Shown here piece after piece: positions 7,189 to 15,482 of a DNA stretch of 36,981 nucleotides (the stretch's first letter is position 1; each line of letters starts with the position of its first letter). This DNA is from Gordonia heveisoli. Its GTDB lineage: Bacteria; Actinomycetota; Actinomycetes; Mycobacteriales; Mycobacteriaceae. The translations under genes and the position numbers were made by a program. The stretch spans positions 1 through 36,981 of the forward strand of contig NZ_JASXSH010000029.1 in the NCBI RefSeq assembly GCF_030315745.1, given 5' to 3'. The notes under the pieces were generated by a model. That model was not told the DNA's origin and did not search any database. It saw only the letters and a program-made list of their open reading frames with translations.

Positions 7189-7989
7189 CTATTTCACCTC
7201 GGTGCGGATCACCCGGTAGATCCCCAGCGTCAGGGGAAGGGCGATCCAGATCAGGGCGGACACGATCAATCGGGCCCATTCGCCTCCGGCGGCCCACTCG
7301 GAGGACTGGAACGGTGCGTTGGTCGATGTGGTGTCGATCCATTGCCCGATATGGTCTTTGAACCACGGCACGAGTTCGGTGACCAGCGACAGTGCGGTGG
7401 GCAGGGCGAAGTACGCGACGATCGATCCCGGTGTGTTGAGGATCAGCGCCGCGAAGCCGAAGCCGAGGAGCAGGCCGAAGATCTGCACGATGAGCGAGTT
7501 GACGACGCCCGCGAGGGTGAAGCTCCAGCTGCCGGCGGGGTCGGCGTAGGCCAGTCCCGCTATGACGGTTCCGAAGGCGCCGAGGACCATCGCCAATGCG
7601 ACCGCGGCGATTCCCGAGCCGATCGCGACGGTGAGCTTCGCCAGAATCACCCGTTCACGTCGAGGTTCCATCCCAAAGGTGGTGAGCGCCGTTCGTTGGC
7701 TCCATTCGGCGGTGACGAGCAGGATTGCCATCACCGGCAGGATGATGGCGGTCGGCACGTTCATCAGGCCGAAGATGTCGGCGAAGTTCAGGTTTTCCGG
7801 CTCGGAGTGGTTGGCGATCAGCAGCACCACCAGGACGATCGCGGAGAGGGCGCCGATCGAGGCGGTCAGCCAGAATCCGGCCCGGGTGTCGACGAGTTTA
7901 CGGGCCTCGACGGCGACCAGCCGCTGGAACGGGATGTCCGGTCGGCGCAGGTCGACGTCGGAAGGGCCGGCCAGGGTGGTGGCGGTCAT
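7189..7989 (-). CDS. ABC-2 type exporter permease
   Basis: A 266-residue integral membrane protein with about six hydrophobic segments, starting with a cytosolic leader that ends RLVAVEARKLVDTRAGFWLT, the usual entry to ABC-2 permeases acting with a single ATPase. It overlaps the ATPase gene by four bases (ATGA at 7986-7989), so the two are translated together. The substrate is unknown; relatives export lipids, antibiotics or peptides, or give resistance to membrane-active compounds. The divergent NarL-type two-component system suggests stress-induced export. A strong terminator follows. Confidence 0.85.
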   Translation of the reverse strand: MTATTLAGPSDVDLRRPDIPFQRLVAVEARKLVDTRAGFWLTASIGALSAIVLVVLLIANHSEPENLNFADIFGLMNVPTAIILPVMAILLVTAEWSQRTALTTFGMEPRRERVILAKLTVAIGSGIAAVALAMVLGAFGTVIAGLAYADPAGSWSFTLAGVVNSLIVQIFGLLLGFGFAALILNTPGSIVAYFALPTALSLVTELVPWFKDHIGQWIDTTSTNAPFQSSEWAAGGEWARLIVSALIWIALPLTLGIYRVIRTEVK

Positions 7990-8900
7990 CGCAGTACTCC
8001 TTGCAGATTCGGTTGTTCGCGCTGGGTGTCGGAGGTGAGTTCGAGGAACATCTCCTCGAGCTGGGCGCCGTCGGCCGGTCGCAATTCGGTGAGCACGGTG
8101 CCGATGGCCGCGGCCGCGCGGCCGACTTCGACGGCCTCGGCGTCAACGATCAGGCCGCCCTCTGGCGAGGGCTGCACACCGATCGCGGCGGCGCGAAGTG
8201 CGGTGGCCAGGGCATCGTCGTCGAGCGAGCGGACTCGTGTGCCCGCACCGGCAAGCAATTCGTCCTTGGTGCCCTGCGCGACGATCCGGCCGCGACCGAT
8301 GACGACGATGTCATCGGCGACGATCTCGATCTCGTGCAGCAGATGCGACGACAGTAGGACTGTTCCGCCACGATCGGCGTAGTCGCGCAACAGGGTTCGC
8401 ATCCACCGGATGCCGGCGGGATCGAGTCCGTTGGCCGGTTCGTCGAGGATCAGGATGTGGGGATCACCCAGGAGGGCGTTGGCGATTCCCAGTCGCTGGC
8501 GCATGCCGAGCGAGTAGTTGCGGACCCGCCGCTCGGCTTCCTCCGTTGTGAGACTGACCATTTCGAGGATCTCGTCGACCCGATCGCGTCGCACCCCCAT
8601 GGTCATCGCCGACAGCCGGAGGATCTCGGCGCCGGTTCGGCCCGCATGCTGGGCCGACGCGTCGAGCAACACGCCGATCTGGGTGGCGGGATTCGGGACA
8701 TCCCGATAGTTGGCGCCACCGACGAGAGCGCTGCCCGAGGTGGCCGGGGTCAGCCCGGCGATGATGCGCATGGTCGTCGACTTACCCGCGCCGTTGGGCC
8801 CGAGGAAGCCGGTGATCTGGCCCGGTCGGCAGGTGAAGGAGACATCGTCCACCGCGACGTAGTCGCCGTAGCGTTTGGTCAGGTTCTTGACGGTGATCAT
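7986..8900 (-). CDS. ABC exporter ATP-binding protein
   Basis: A 304-residue ABC ATPase of the CcmA/DrrA-like exporter class. Walker A is GPNGAGKST (34-42), the signature is YSLGMRQRLGIA, Walker B with the catalytic glutamate is ILILDEPANGLDP, and the switch histidine lies in LLSSHLLHEIE. A C-terminal tail of about 90 residues is typical of this class. ATG 8900 is chosen; a GTG three codons upstream (8909) is equally possible, as neither has a clear Shine-Dalgarno. It pairs with the permease by ATGA overlap and is divergent from a histidine kinase gene. Confidence 0.9.
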   Translation of the reverse strand: MITVKNLTKRYGDYVAVDDVSFTCRPGQITGFLGPNGAGKSTTMRIIAGLTPATSGSALVGGANYRDVPNPATQIGVLLDASAQHAGRTGAEILRLSAMTMGVRRDRVDEILEMVSLTTEEAERRVRNYSLGMRQRLGIANALLGDPHILILDEPANGLDPAGIRWMRTLLRDYADRGGTVLLSSHLLHEIEIVADDIVVIGRGRIVAQGTKDELLAGAGTRVRSLDDDALATALRAAAIGVQPSPEGGLIVDAEAVEVGRAAAAIGTVLTELRPADGAQLEEMFLELTSDTQREQPNLQGVLR

Positions 8901-8992
8901 GTGATCCACACTGACGTTTGACCTACGGTTGCCACATCGGTCGACCGGCCGCGATCAGCCGCCGAAAGTCGTACACGGTGCAGCCGGAGGTC

Positions 8993-8997
8993 GGAGG
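8993..8997 (+). promoter_or_regulatory. Ribosome binding site that fixes the kinase start
   Basis: GGAGG lies nine bases before ATG 9007. It argues for that start over a TTG at 8929, which would add 26 non-conserved residues and extend into the divergent promoter region. Confidence 0.6.
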
Positions 8998-9006
8998 CCG
9001 TCACCC

Positions 9007-10203
9007 ATGCGCGACGACTACCGTGACGGTGTGCGACCCGAGCAGTACCAGCCCCGACTCACCTGGGTGAGTCATGCCTGGCGGCTGGTGGCGATGCTGT
9101 TGATCTCGGCGATGGTGTGGCTACCGCGGATCTCCTATCAGTGGGAGCACGCCCGATGGTGGTTCTTCGCCGATCTCGGTCTGGGCCTGCTCAGCTACGT
9201 GCTGATCTGGTGGCGCCGTACGCATCCGGTGGCGCTGGCCACGATCACCAACCTGATGTCGGTGATCTCGGCGAGTTCGGCGGGTCCAGGGGCGCTCGCC
9301 ATGGTGTCGTTGTCCACTCGGCGGCACTGGCGCGAGATCATTCCGCAGGTGGTTCTCGGCTTGGTCTGCGGCGTACCGGGTCTGATGTACTTCAGCACTC
9401 CTGACGAAGAACAGTCGATACTGATCAACGCATTCGTGATCGCCGCAGTGCTCGCCGCATTGGTCGCCTGGGGGCTGTTCATCGGTTCCCGGCGGGAACT
9501 GCTCGCGAACTGGCGTGAACGCGCACTCTCGTCCGAGGCCGAACAACAGGCCAAGGTGAACGAGGCTCGGTCGGTGGAGCGGGCACGGATCGCGCGGGAG
9601 ATGCATGACGTACTGGCTCATCGGATCTCGGTCGTGAGCATGACCGCGGGTGCGCTCGCCTATCGAACCGACCTCTCCGGCGACGAGGTGCGGGCGACCG
9701 CCAAGACCATTCAGGAGACCTCGCATCTCGCGTTGACCGAGTTGCGGGAGGTGCTCGGGGTGTTGCGGGAGGGGCCCGGCGACGCCGCACCCGAGGATCC
9801 GCAGCGGCAGTCCGCCGATGCCGCCGATCTGTCCGGACTGGTCGCCGAGTCGACGGCGGCCGGAGCGCGGGTGCGGTTCCGGTGCGATGCCGATCTTTCC
9901 GCGGTCGCACCGGGGGTCGCGCGCACCCTGTACCGGTGCCTGCAGGAGGCGCTGACCAACGCTCGCAAACACGCGCCCAACGCCGTGGTGACGGTCGCGG
10001 TCAAGGGGAGCGCCGAGCGCGGCATCGATCTGCTCGTGGAGAATCCGTTGCCGCTGGGGGAGTCGACGACCGCGACGCCCGCGTCCGGATTCGGGTTGGT
10101 CGGACTCGCCGAACGGGTGGCGCTCAGCGGTGGCCGCCAGTCGGTGACGCTCACCGACGATCGTCGGTTCCTCCTGCACGTGTGGTTACCTTGGTCATCA
10201 TGA
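9007..10203 (+). CDS. NarL-type (DesK/LiaS-like) sensor histidine kinase
   Basis: A 398-residue membrane kinase. Four to five helices lie between residues 25 and 160 with little outside the membrane, so it probably senses a membrane or intramembrane signal. The HisKA_3 dimerisation segment is ERARIAREMHDVLAHRISVV with phosphoacceptor H200. The ATP-binding domain has an N-box (EALTNARKHAPNA) and a G-box (GFGLVGLAERVALSGG). The gene overlaps the response regulator by ATGA (10200-10203) and is divergent from the ABC exporter, the common layout of LiaRS-like detoxification modules. The signal is unknown. Confidence 0.88.
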   Translation: MRDDYRDGVRPEQYQPRLTWVSHAWRLVAMLLISAMVWLPRISYQWEHARWWFFADLGLGLLSYVLIWWRRTHPVALATITNLMSVISASSAGPGALAMVSLSTRRHWREIIPQVVLGLVCGVPGLMYFSTPDEEQSILINAFVIAAVLAALVAWGLFIGSRRELLANWRERALSSEAEQQAKVNEARSVERARIAREMHDVLAHRISVVSMTAGALAYRTDLSGDEVRATAKTIQETSHLALTELREVLGVLREGPGDAAPEDPQRQSADAADLSGLVAESTAAGARVRFRCDADLSAVAPGVARTLYRCLQEALTNARKHAPNAVVTVAVKGSAERGIDLLVENPLPLGESTTATPASGFGLVGLAERVALSGGRQSVTLTDDRRFLLHVWLPWSS

Positions 10204-10850
10204 GCGCTCGCATCATGCTCGTCGACGACGATCCGCTCGTCCGCTCGGGCCTTCGGCTGTTGCTCGGCGGTGACCCCGAGCTCGCGATCGTCTCGGAGGC
10301 CCCCGATGGCCAGGCTGCGCTCGACACCCATCGCACCGAACCCGTCGACATGGTCTTGATGGATTTGCGGATGCCCCGGCTCGACGGCATCGCCGCGACA
10401 GCCGCGTTCAAGTCGGGGCCACAGCCGCCCGCGATCATCGTGCTGACCACGTTCGACGCCGACGATTACGTCGTTCGCGCGCTCGCGGTGGGAGCCGACG
10501 GATTTCTGCTGAAGGACACCCCGCCTGACGAGATCGTCGCGGCCATCAAGAACGTGCTGGCTGGCCGGCCTGCGTTGAGTCCGTCGATCACAGCGGCGCT
10601 CATCAAGCAGGTCGTGGACGGTGGCGGCGCGCGGTCGGCGCGGGCGACCGATCTGGTGGGGTCGCTGACCGAGCGCGAGCGCGATGTCGCGGTCGAACTC
10701 GCGGGCGGGGCGTCGAATGCGGAGATCGCCGAGCGGCTCTACATGAGCCTGGCGACCGTGAAGGCGCACATCTCGCACATCTTCATCAAACTCAATGCGA
10801 CCAACCGGGTTCAGGTCGCGATCTGCATGCACGACGCCGGTCTGGCCTGA
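10200..10850 (+). CDS. NarL/LuxR-type response regulator
   Basis: A 216-residue regulator. The receiver domain has the acidic pair in VDDDPLV, phosphoacceptor D55 in MDLRMPRLDG, the TT of VLTTFD and K105 in FLLKDTPP. The C-terminal LuxR HTH is LTERERDVAVELAGGASNAEIAERLYMSLATVKAHISHIFIKL. Its ATG overlaps the kinase stop. Likely targets are its own operon and the divergent ABC exporter at 7189-8900. A 14-bp hairpin overlaps its stop codon. Confidence 0.9.
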   Translation: MSARIMLVDDDPLVRSGLRLLLGGDPELAIVSEAPDGQAALDTHRTEPVDMVLMDLRMPRLDGIAATAAFKSGPQPPAIIVLTTFDADDYVVRALAVGADGFLLKDTPPDEIVAAIKNVLAGRPALSPSITAALIKQVVDGGGARSARATDLVGSLTERERDVAVELAGGASNAEIAERLYMSLATVKAHISHIFIKLNATNRVQVAICMHDAGLA

Positions 10851-10862
10851 CCGGCGTCGTGC
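10829..10862. terminator. Perfect 14-bp hairpin overlapping a stop codon
   Basis: GCACGACGCCGGTC (10829-10842) pairs fully with 10849-10862 around a six-base loop. The left arm is the last codons of the response regulator, and the structure lies just past the end of the convergent dehydrogenase gene, so one hairpin can serve both. Confidence 0.7.
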
Positions 10863-10868
10863 GGGCGG

Positions 10869-11936
10869 TCAGCCGGTGTAGGAGCCGGTGACGAGCGGCA
10901 GATCCAGCGTGGTGCGGATGCCCGGTGGTGCCGCGATGACCGCCGGGATCGCGTTGACCACGCGCCCGGCACCGGCGACGATCGCCGCGTGGTTGTGGTC
11001 GCCGCGTTCGCTGGTGGGGCAGATGTCCACCCGGTAGGACGGTTCGCCGGTGATCTCGACGCGGTAGCAGCCGCCGGGTTGCGCGGGCTGCGCCCAGTCC
11101 GGCCGCAGATCTTCGCGCAGGCGGGTCACATGCTCGACGACGATGACCGGTTTTCCCTTGGCCGTCCCGATGATCTCGAACCGCACCGCGGCGCGTGTCC
11201 CGGCGGCGATGGTGCCCGCCGAGATCTCGAAATCGTCCGGCGCAGGCGCACTGTCGTGGATTTCGACGATCTCGTCGATCTCCACGCCGAGACCCGCGGC
11301 CACCTGGTGGATGGTGGTACCCCATGCTGCGGTCAGCACGCCGGGGAGGAACAGCAGCGGGGTTTCGTCGAGCGGTTTGCCGAATCCCATCACATCGAAC
11401 ATGACCGTTGCCCCGTCGTAGGTGGCGTAGTCGGCGATCTCCATGCAGCGGATCTGTTCGACGCGCTGACAGGTTCCCGCGAAGGCGAAGGGGATGAGGT
11501 CGTTGGCGAAGCCGGGGTCGACGCCGTTGATGAAGACGCTGGCATCGTTGGCCGCGGCGATCGCCTCCAGTTTGGCGATGGCCTTGTCCGGCATCACCCC
11601 CCACGGGTATTGCAGCGGTACCGGCGCGGTACCCACGACGTCGATACCCGCTTCGAGGAAGCGGCACACATCGTTGAACGCCTCGATCGGACGGGTGTCG
11701 CCCATCGCGCAGTAGACGACCGCGTCGGGGGTTTCGGCGAGGATGTCGTCGAGCCCGGCGACGGCCGTGACACCCGTCGGCGTGTCGGTGCCGGCCAGGG
11801 TTGCCGCGTCGACGCCGATCTTCTCCGCCGTCGACACCGACACCGCCACGAGTTCGAAGCGGGGGTCGTCGATCAGCTGCCGAAGGGCGAGTCGACCGAC
11901 ATTTCCGGTGCCGACCAGTGCCACGCGGATCGTCAT
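10869..11936 (-). CDS. NAD(P)-binding dehydrogenase, 2,4-diaminopentanoate dehydrogenase/dihydrodipicolinate reductase-like
   Basis: A 355-residue protein with an N-terminal Rossmann fold (RVALVGTGNVGRLALRQL, residues 4-21), followed by AVVYCAMGDTRP and a C-terminal alpha/beta domain resembling DapB-type reductases. Actinobacteria hold many members; some lie in steroid or amine catabolic regions, and exact substrates are mostly unknown. GGGAGG lies eight bases before the ATG. It is divergent from an SDR gene over a region with a KstR-like box and a 12-bp palindrome, so the two may be co-regulated. It is convergent with the response regulator. Confidence 0.75.
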   Translation of the reverse strand: MTIRVALVGTGNVGRLALRQLIDDPRFELVAVSVSTAEKIGVDAATLAGTDTPTGVTAVAGLDDILAETPDAVVYCAMGDTRPIEAFNDVCRFLEAGIDVVGTAPVPLQYPWGVMPDKAIAKLEAIAAANDASVFINGVDPGFANDLIPFAFAGTCQRVEQIRCMEIADYATYDGATVMFDVMGFGKPLDETPLLFLPGVLTAAWGTTIHQVAAGLGVEIDEIVEIHDSAPAPDDFEISAGTIAAGTRAAVRFEIIGTAKGKPVIVVEHVTRLREDLRPDWAQPAQPGGCYRVEITGEPSYRVDICPTSERGDHNHAAIVAGAGRVVNAIPAVIAAPPGIRTTLDLPLVTGSYTG

Positions 11937-11970
11937 GCGTTTTGCCTCCCTGGAGTCATTGCCGCAGGTG

Positions 11971-11982
11971 AGGTGTACACCT
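11971..11982. promoter_or_regulatory. 12-bp perfect palindrome AGGTGTACACCT
   Basis: A perfect dyad lies 34 bases before the dehydrogenase ATG, about where a minus-strand promoter would sit. It could bind a dimeric repressor. It is unrelated to the KstR-like box nearby. Confidence 0.35.
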
Positions 11983-12030
11983 GTCCGGACTTCTGTCCAT
12001 ATCAGTAGACCACGATCGCGGTGACTTGCC

Positions 12031-12044
12031 TAGAACGTGTTCTC
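12031..12044. promoter_or_regulatory. KstR-like operator
   Basis: TAGAACGTGTTCTC fits the steroid-catabolism repressor motif TnnAACnnGTTnnA at all fixed positions but the last (C for A), and the inner AGAAC-GT-GTTCT is a perfect dyad. It overlaps the predicted -35 region of the SDR gene, whose -10 is TACTCT at 12063-12068. By analogy KstR would repress here and release on a steroid-derived CoA thioester. Confidence 0.65.
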
Positions 12045-12076
12045 ATTTGCGTCTGACCGCTGTACTCTTGCTCGCC

Positions 12077-12811
12077 ATGGGACGCGTAGACGACAAAGTT
12101 GCACTGATCACGGGTGGTTCGCGGGGGATGGGAGCCGAGCACGCACGGGCGCTGGTTGCCGAAGGTGCGAAGGTGGTGATCGGCGACATCCTCGACGACG
12201 AGGGCAAGGCGCTGGCCGCCGAAATCGGCGACGCCGCCCGCTACGTCCACCTCGACGTCACCTCGCCGGAGGACTGGCAGGCTGCCGTGCAGACCGCGAT
12301 CGACGACTTCGGCAAGATCAACGTGCTGGTGAACAATGCAGGCATCGTCAACGGTTCGACGGTCCAGAAGTTCCGCCTGGACAAGTGGCGCCAGATCCTC
12401 GACGTCAACCTGACCGGAACCTTCATCGGTATTCAATCTGTGGCCGACCCGATGATCGCCGCGGGTGGCGGGTCGATCATCAACGTGTCCTCGGTCGAGG
12501 GGCTCCGGGGCAGCCCGTGGGCGCACGGATACGTCGCGTCGAAGTGGGGTGTGCGCGGCCTCGCGAAGTCGGCCGCGCTGGAACTCGCGCCGCACAACAT
12601 CCGGGTCAACTCGATCCATCCGGGCATGATCCGCACCCCGATGACCGAGGGGCTGCCCGAGGATATGGTCAAGATCCCGCTCGGCCGCCCTGCCGAGTCC
12701 CGTGAGGTCGCAACCTTTGTCGTGTTCCTGGCCAGCGATGAATCGTCGTACGCCACCGGAGCCGAGTTCGTGATGGACGGCGGACTCACCGCGGACGTGC
12801 CGCACAAGTAG
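12077..12811 (+). CDS. Short-chain dehydrogenase, 3-alpha(20-beta)-hydroxysteroid dehydrogenase-like
   Basis: A 244-residue classical SDR. The cofactor loop is TGGSRGMGAEHA (12-23), acidic D37 after the second strand favours NAD, NNAG is at 86-89, and the catalytic residues are N111, S139, Y152 and K156. The sequence resembles the 3-alpha/20-beta-hydroxysteroid dehydrogenase group (Streptomyces hydrogenans enzyme, mycobacterial Rv2002), which oxidises or reduces steroid hydroxyl groups. The KstR-like operator upstream supports a steroid role. ATG 12077 lies eight bases after a TACTCT -10, so the leader is very short or absent. An upstream in-frame start at 12026 would read through the operator and is rejected. 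Confidence 0.82.
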   Translation: MGRVDDKVALITGGSRGMGAEHARALVAEGAKVVIGDILDDEGKALAAEIGDAARYVHLDVTSPEDWQAAVQTAIDDFGKINVLVNNAGIVNGSTVQKFRLDKWRQILDVNLTGTFIGIQSVADPMIAAGGGSIINVSSVEGLRGSPWAHGYVASKWGVRGLAKSAALELAPHNIRVNSIHPGMIRTPMTEGLPEDMVKIPLGRPAESREVATFVVFLASDESSYATGAEFVMDGGLTADVPHK

Positions 12812-12833
12812 GGATCGCATCCCCCCGAAGACC

Positions 12834-12871
12834 CGGCGGGTCACGGCTGCATCGGCAGGCGTGGCCCGCCG
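12834..12871. terminator. Hairpin between convergent SDR and transporter genes
   Basis: CGGCGGGTCACG (12834-12845) pairs with CGTGGCCCGCCG (12860-12871) over 12 positions with one G-U pair and a 14-base loop. It fills the gap between coding ends at 12811 and 12877 and can act in both directions. Confidence 0.65.
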
Positions 12872-12876
12872 TCCAA

Positions 12877-13887
12877 CTATTCGGCTGATTCCGCGCGACC
12901 GGTCGGGGATGGCTGGGGCAACAGCCTCGGGATCGCCCACACGAATGCCACCATCCCGACGAGTTCCACCAGGGTCTGCGTGATGACGACCGCGCCGGCG
13001 AGTTCGTAGCCCGCGGGCAGGGCCAGCGCCAGTGGCAGCACGACCAGCGAGTTCCGTGTCGCGCCCGAGAACACCGCGGCCCGGGCACGGTCGGTAGACA
13101 GTCCGAATATGCGTCCGATCAGAACACCGGCGCCTGCCATCACGATCAGGAAGGCTGCGAAGATCGGCGCGACGCCGACCAGGTCACCCAGCCGATCATC
13201 GATCCGCGGGACCTGCGTGCCGACGACGGTGGCCAACACGAGGACCATCAGCGGCACCATCGTGGTCCCGGCCGCGGCTTCGAAGGTTCGCCCCCAGTGG
13301 TGACGCGCGGCGACCGTCTGTGCCGCCCACGCCAATCCGAGCGGGATCACGATCAGTACGACGAAGGCGGTCAGGAACGGCCGGGGATCGATGACGTCGG
13401 ACATCTCCGAGCCGAGAAACGCATACAGGTACAGCGGGGTCAGGACCAGTTGGGCGAGCAGCAGTAGCGGGGTGGCCGCGAGCAGTCGCTGCGCCGCACC
13501 GCCGGCCAGGCCGGTGAAGACGACGACGTAGTCGACGCACGGGCAGAGCAGCACCAGAAGTACCCCGAGCCGGATGGCCGTGTCGGCGGGGAGGAATCGT
13601 GTCGCAATCGTCAGGACCAGTGGTACGACGACGAAGTTCAGCGTCGTGATGGCCGCGAGGAAACGTCTGTCGCGCAACGATTCCGCCAGCTCGGCGATGG
13701 GAACCTGTAAGAACGTGACGAACAGGAGGGCGGCCAGTAGGGGATTGATGGCCGCCTCGGCATCGGTGGCCGGGTCGCCGACCATGAGGCCGATGACCAT
13801 GCCCACGCCGATGGCGACCAGGTATAGCGGCACCTGCCACCGCTCCATCCACGCCACGAATTCTCGGGTTCTGCTCACGGAGGTCAT
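12877..13887 (-). CDS. BASS/ACR3-fold membrane transporter
   Basis: A 336-residue protein with about ten membrane helices, of the bile acid:sodium symporter/arsenite exporter superfamily. TM4 carries LCPCVDYVVVFTG (C115, C117), at the place where ACR3 proteins have their key cysteine, and a later helix reads FSGATRNSLVVLPLALALP, the family's crossover region. It is distinct from the clearer ACR3 at 34310 and lies far from the arsenic locus, beside steroid-type enzymes. It could be an arsenite exporter or an organic-anion transporter; sequence alone does not decide. The ATG start has only a weak Shine-Dalgarno. Confidence 0.75.
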   Translation of the reverse strand: MTSVSRTREFVAWMERWQVPLYLVAIGVGMVIGLMVGDPATDAEAAINPLLAALLFVTFLQVPIAELAESLRDRRFLAAITTLNFVVVPLVLTIATRFLPADTAIRLGVLLVLLCPCVDYVVVFTGLAGGAAQRLLAATPLLLLAQLVLTPLYLYAFLGSEMSDVIDPRPFLTAFVVLIVIPLGLAWAAQTVAARHHWGRTFEAAAGTTMVPLMVLVLATVVGTQVPRIDDRLGDLVGVAPIFAAFLIVMAGAGVLIGRIFGLSTDRARAAVFSGATRNSLVVLPLALALPAGYELAGAVVITQTLVELVGMVAFVWAIPRLLPQPSPTGRAESAE

Positions 13888-14040
13888 TGTGTCTCGACCG
13901 CGCCGGGGCCGGACGCGGGGTGGTCACCGGCGCCACTCCCGCTCACCTTCCCGCGGTGGCAGGCCCGGACATCGATAGGTACCTTGACCGTCGCCGAGTG
14001 AGCGCGTCGGGCCCGTGGTCGGCGCCGGAGCGGGCACACT

Positions 14041-14781
14041 GTGATCGTGTACAGCGGGCCAAGTGAGCGCAAGACCGACCGCACCCGGATGGCCGGGTTG
14101 CTGTTCGTCGTCCTCGTGATCGGATTGTGCGCGAACCAGTTCGCCCACCATGGCCCGCAGATGGTCGAACTTCTCGCCGTGCCGGTGACCGCCGTCCTTC
14201 TTGTCGTCATCGCGCGCGTTGCCGGTTTGTCCTGGCGCAGTATGGGTTTGAGTCGGGAGGAAGTTCGCGCGGGAGTGCCGTATGCCGTCGGTGCGGTCGT
14301 GGTCGTCGCCGTCGTGGTCACCGTGGCGGTGGCATTGCCGCCGACCCGCAACTTCTTTCTGTCCAGCCGCTACGACGATGCCGGTGAGGCGGTGCTGGCC
14401 GCCCTGATCTGGATCCCCCTGCAGACGGTCCTCCCCGAAGAACTGATCTTCCGTGGTGTCCTGCAGGGCACGCTTGGTGAGATTCTCCGACCGTGGCCGA
14501 CGCTGATCTGCGGCGCCCTGCTCTTCGGGTGCTGGCATGTCGTCACCTCCCTCGGGCTCACCGCGGGCAATGCCGGACTTCGGGACATCCTGGGCGACGG
14601 CGTGTTCGGGCAGGTCGCCGGCGTGCTCGGAGCGGTGATCGCCACCGGGTTCGCCGGACTCGTCCTGGGCTGGTTGCGCTGGCGGACGACCAGCCTGCTC
14701 GCTCCGATCGCGTTGCACTGGTCGATGAATGCGATCGGCGCGGTCGGAGCCGCGGTGGCGTGGCAGATCGGCGCCGCGTAA
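14041..14781 (+). CDS. CPBP-family intramembrane metalloprotease
   Basis: A 246-residue membrane protein with about six to seven helices. The CPBP/CAAX-protease motif is complete: EELIFRGVLQ (E133, E134, R138), then GCWHVVTSL with the second-site histidine and HWSMNAIG with the last metal-binding His/Asn. Bacterial members cleave membrane substrates or protect against peptides, mostly without known targets. The start is a GTG at 14041, with another GTG two codons later; no strong Shine-Dalgarno is seen. It converges on the upp-like gene with a gap of 13 bases. Confidence 0.82.
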   Translation: MIVYSGPSERKTDRTRMAGLLFVVLVIGLCANQFAHHGPQMVELLAVPVTAVLLVVIARVAGLSWRSMGLSREEVRAGVPYAVGAVVVVAVVVTVAVALPPTRNFFLSSRYDDAGEAVLAALIWIPLQTVLPEELIFRGVLQGTLGEILRPWPTLICGALLFGCWHVVTSLGLTAGNAGLRDILGDGVFGQVAGVLGAVIATGFAGLVLGWLRWRTTSLLAPIALHWSMNAIGAVGAAVAWQIGAA

Positions 14782-14794
14782 ACCGTCCGTCGGA

Positions 14795-15424
14795 TCACGC
14801 GGTCCCGAAGATCCGGTCACCGGCATCGCCGAGTCCCGGCCGGATGAATCCATTCTCGTCGAGTTCTCGGTCGATCGCGGCGGTGTACACGGGAACGTCG
14901 GGGTGTGCGGCGTGGAGCACCGCAATACCCTCGGGCGCGGCGAGCAGGCTGACGAATCTGATCGACTTGGGACCGTACTCCTTGATGCGGTCGACGGCGG
15001 CGACCGCCGAATGTCCGGTCGCCAGTAGCGGATCGACGATGACGACGTCGCGTTCATCGAGTTCCCCCGGCATCTTGAAGTAGTACTCGATCACCACCAT
15101 CGTCCGTGGATCCCGGTAGAGGCCGATGTGGCCGACACGGGCGCCGGGAACGACCGACAGCATGCCGTCCGCGATGCCGCTGCCCGCGCGCATGATCGCT
15201 GCGAACACCAGCTTCTTGCCGTCGATGACGCTGGCTGTCATGGTCTCCAGCGGTGTGTCGATGACGACCTCGTGCATCGGGATATCACGCAGGACCTCAT
15301 AGGCCATCAGCGTCGAGATCTCGCTGAGCAGCCGCCGGAAGTCGCTGGTGGAGGTGTCTTTGCGTCTCATCAGGGTGAGTTTGTGCGCGACCAGCGGATG
15401 GTCGATGACGACGACGGTGCTCAC
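14795..15424 (-). CDS. upp: Divergent uracil phosphoribosyltransferase of a URC cluster (URC6-like)
   Basis: A 209-residue uracil phosphoribosyltransferase (uracil + PRPP to UMP). It keeps the family frame: [14 protein letters not shown] at the N-terminus, [28 protein letters not shown] as PRPP loop, and the uracil-binding C-terminus [12 protein letters not shown]. Several places differ from housekeeping Upp: LRAGLGM becomes MRAGSGI, and the loop ends GHS rather than GGS. Being last in an operon with URC1- and URC4-like genes it matches yeast URC6, making UMP as the first step of uracil breakdown. The start GTG has AGGAGG eight bases ahead; the longer frame lacks such a site. Uracil salvage alone is the alternative. 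Confidence 0.88.
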   Translation of the reverse strand: MSTVVVIDHPLVAHKLTLMRRKDTSTSDFRRLLSEISTLMAYEVLRDIPMHEVVIDTPLETMTASVIDGKKLVFAAIMRAGSGIADGMLSVVPGARVGHIGLYRDPRTMVVIEYYFKMPGELDERDVVIVDPLLATGHSAVAAVDRIKEYGPKSIRFVSLLAAPEGIAVLHAAHPDVPVYTAAIDRELDENGFIRPGLGDAGDRIFGTA

Positions 15425-15482
15425 GGGCGGACCTCCTGCTTCGACGTGCACGGACCCTCTGCTCGGAACTGGCGGCCGGGCA

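Noticed and set aside
7131..7203. Second stem from TCACCGAGGTGAA (7131-7143) and its near complement at 7192-7203
   Set aside because: The right arm is the coding end of the permease and the loop is 48 bases; the 14-bp hairpin at 7085-7120 is a far better terminator.
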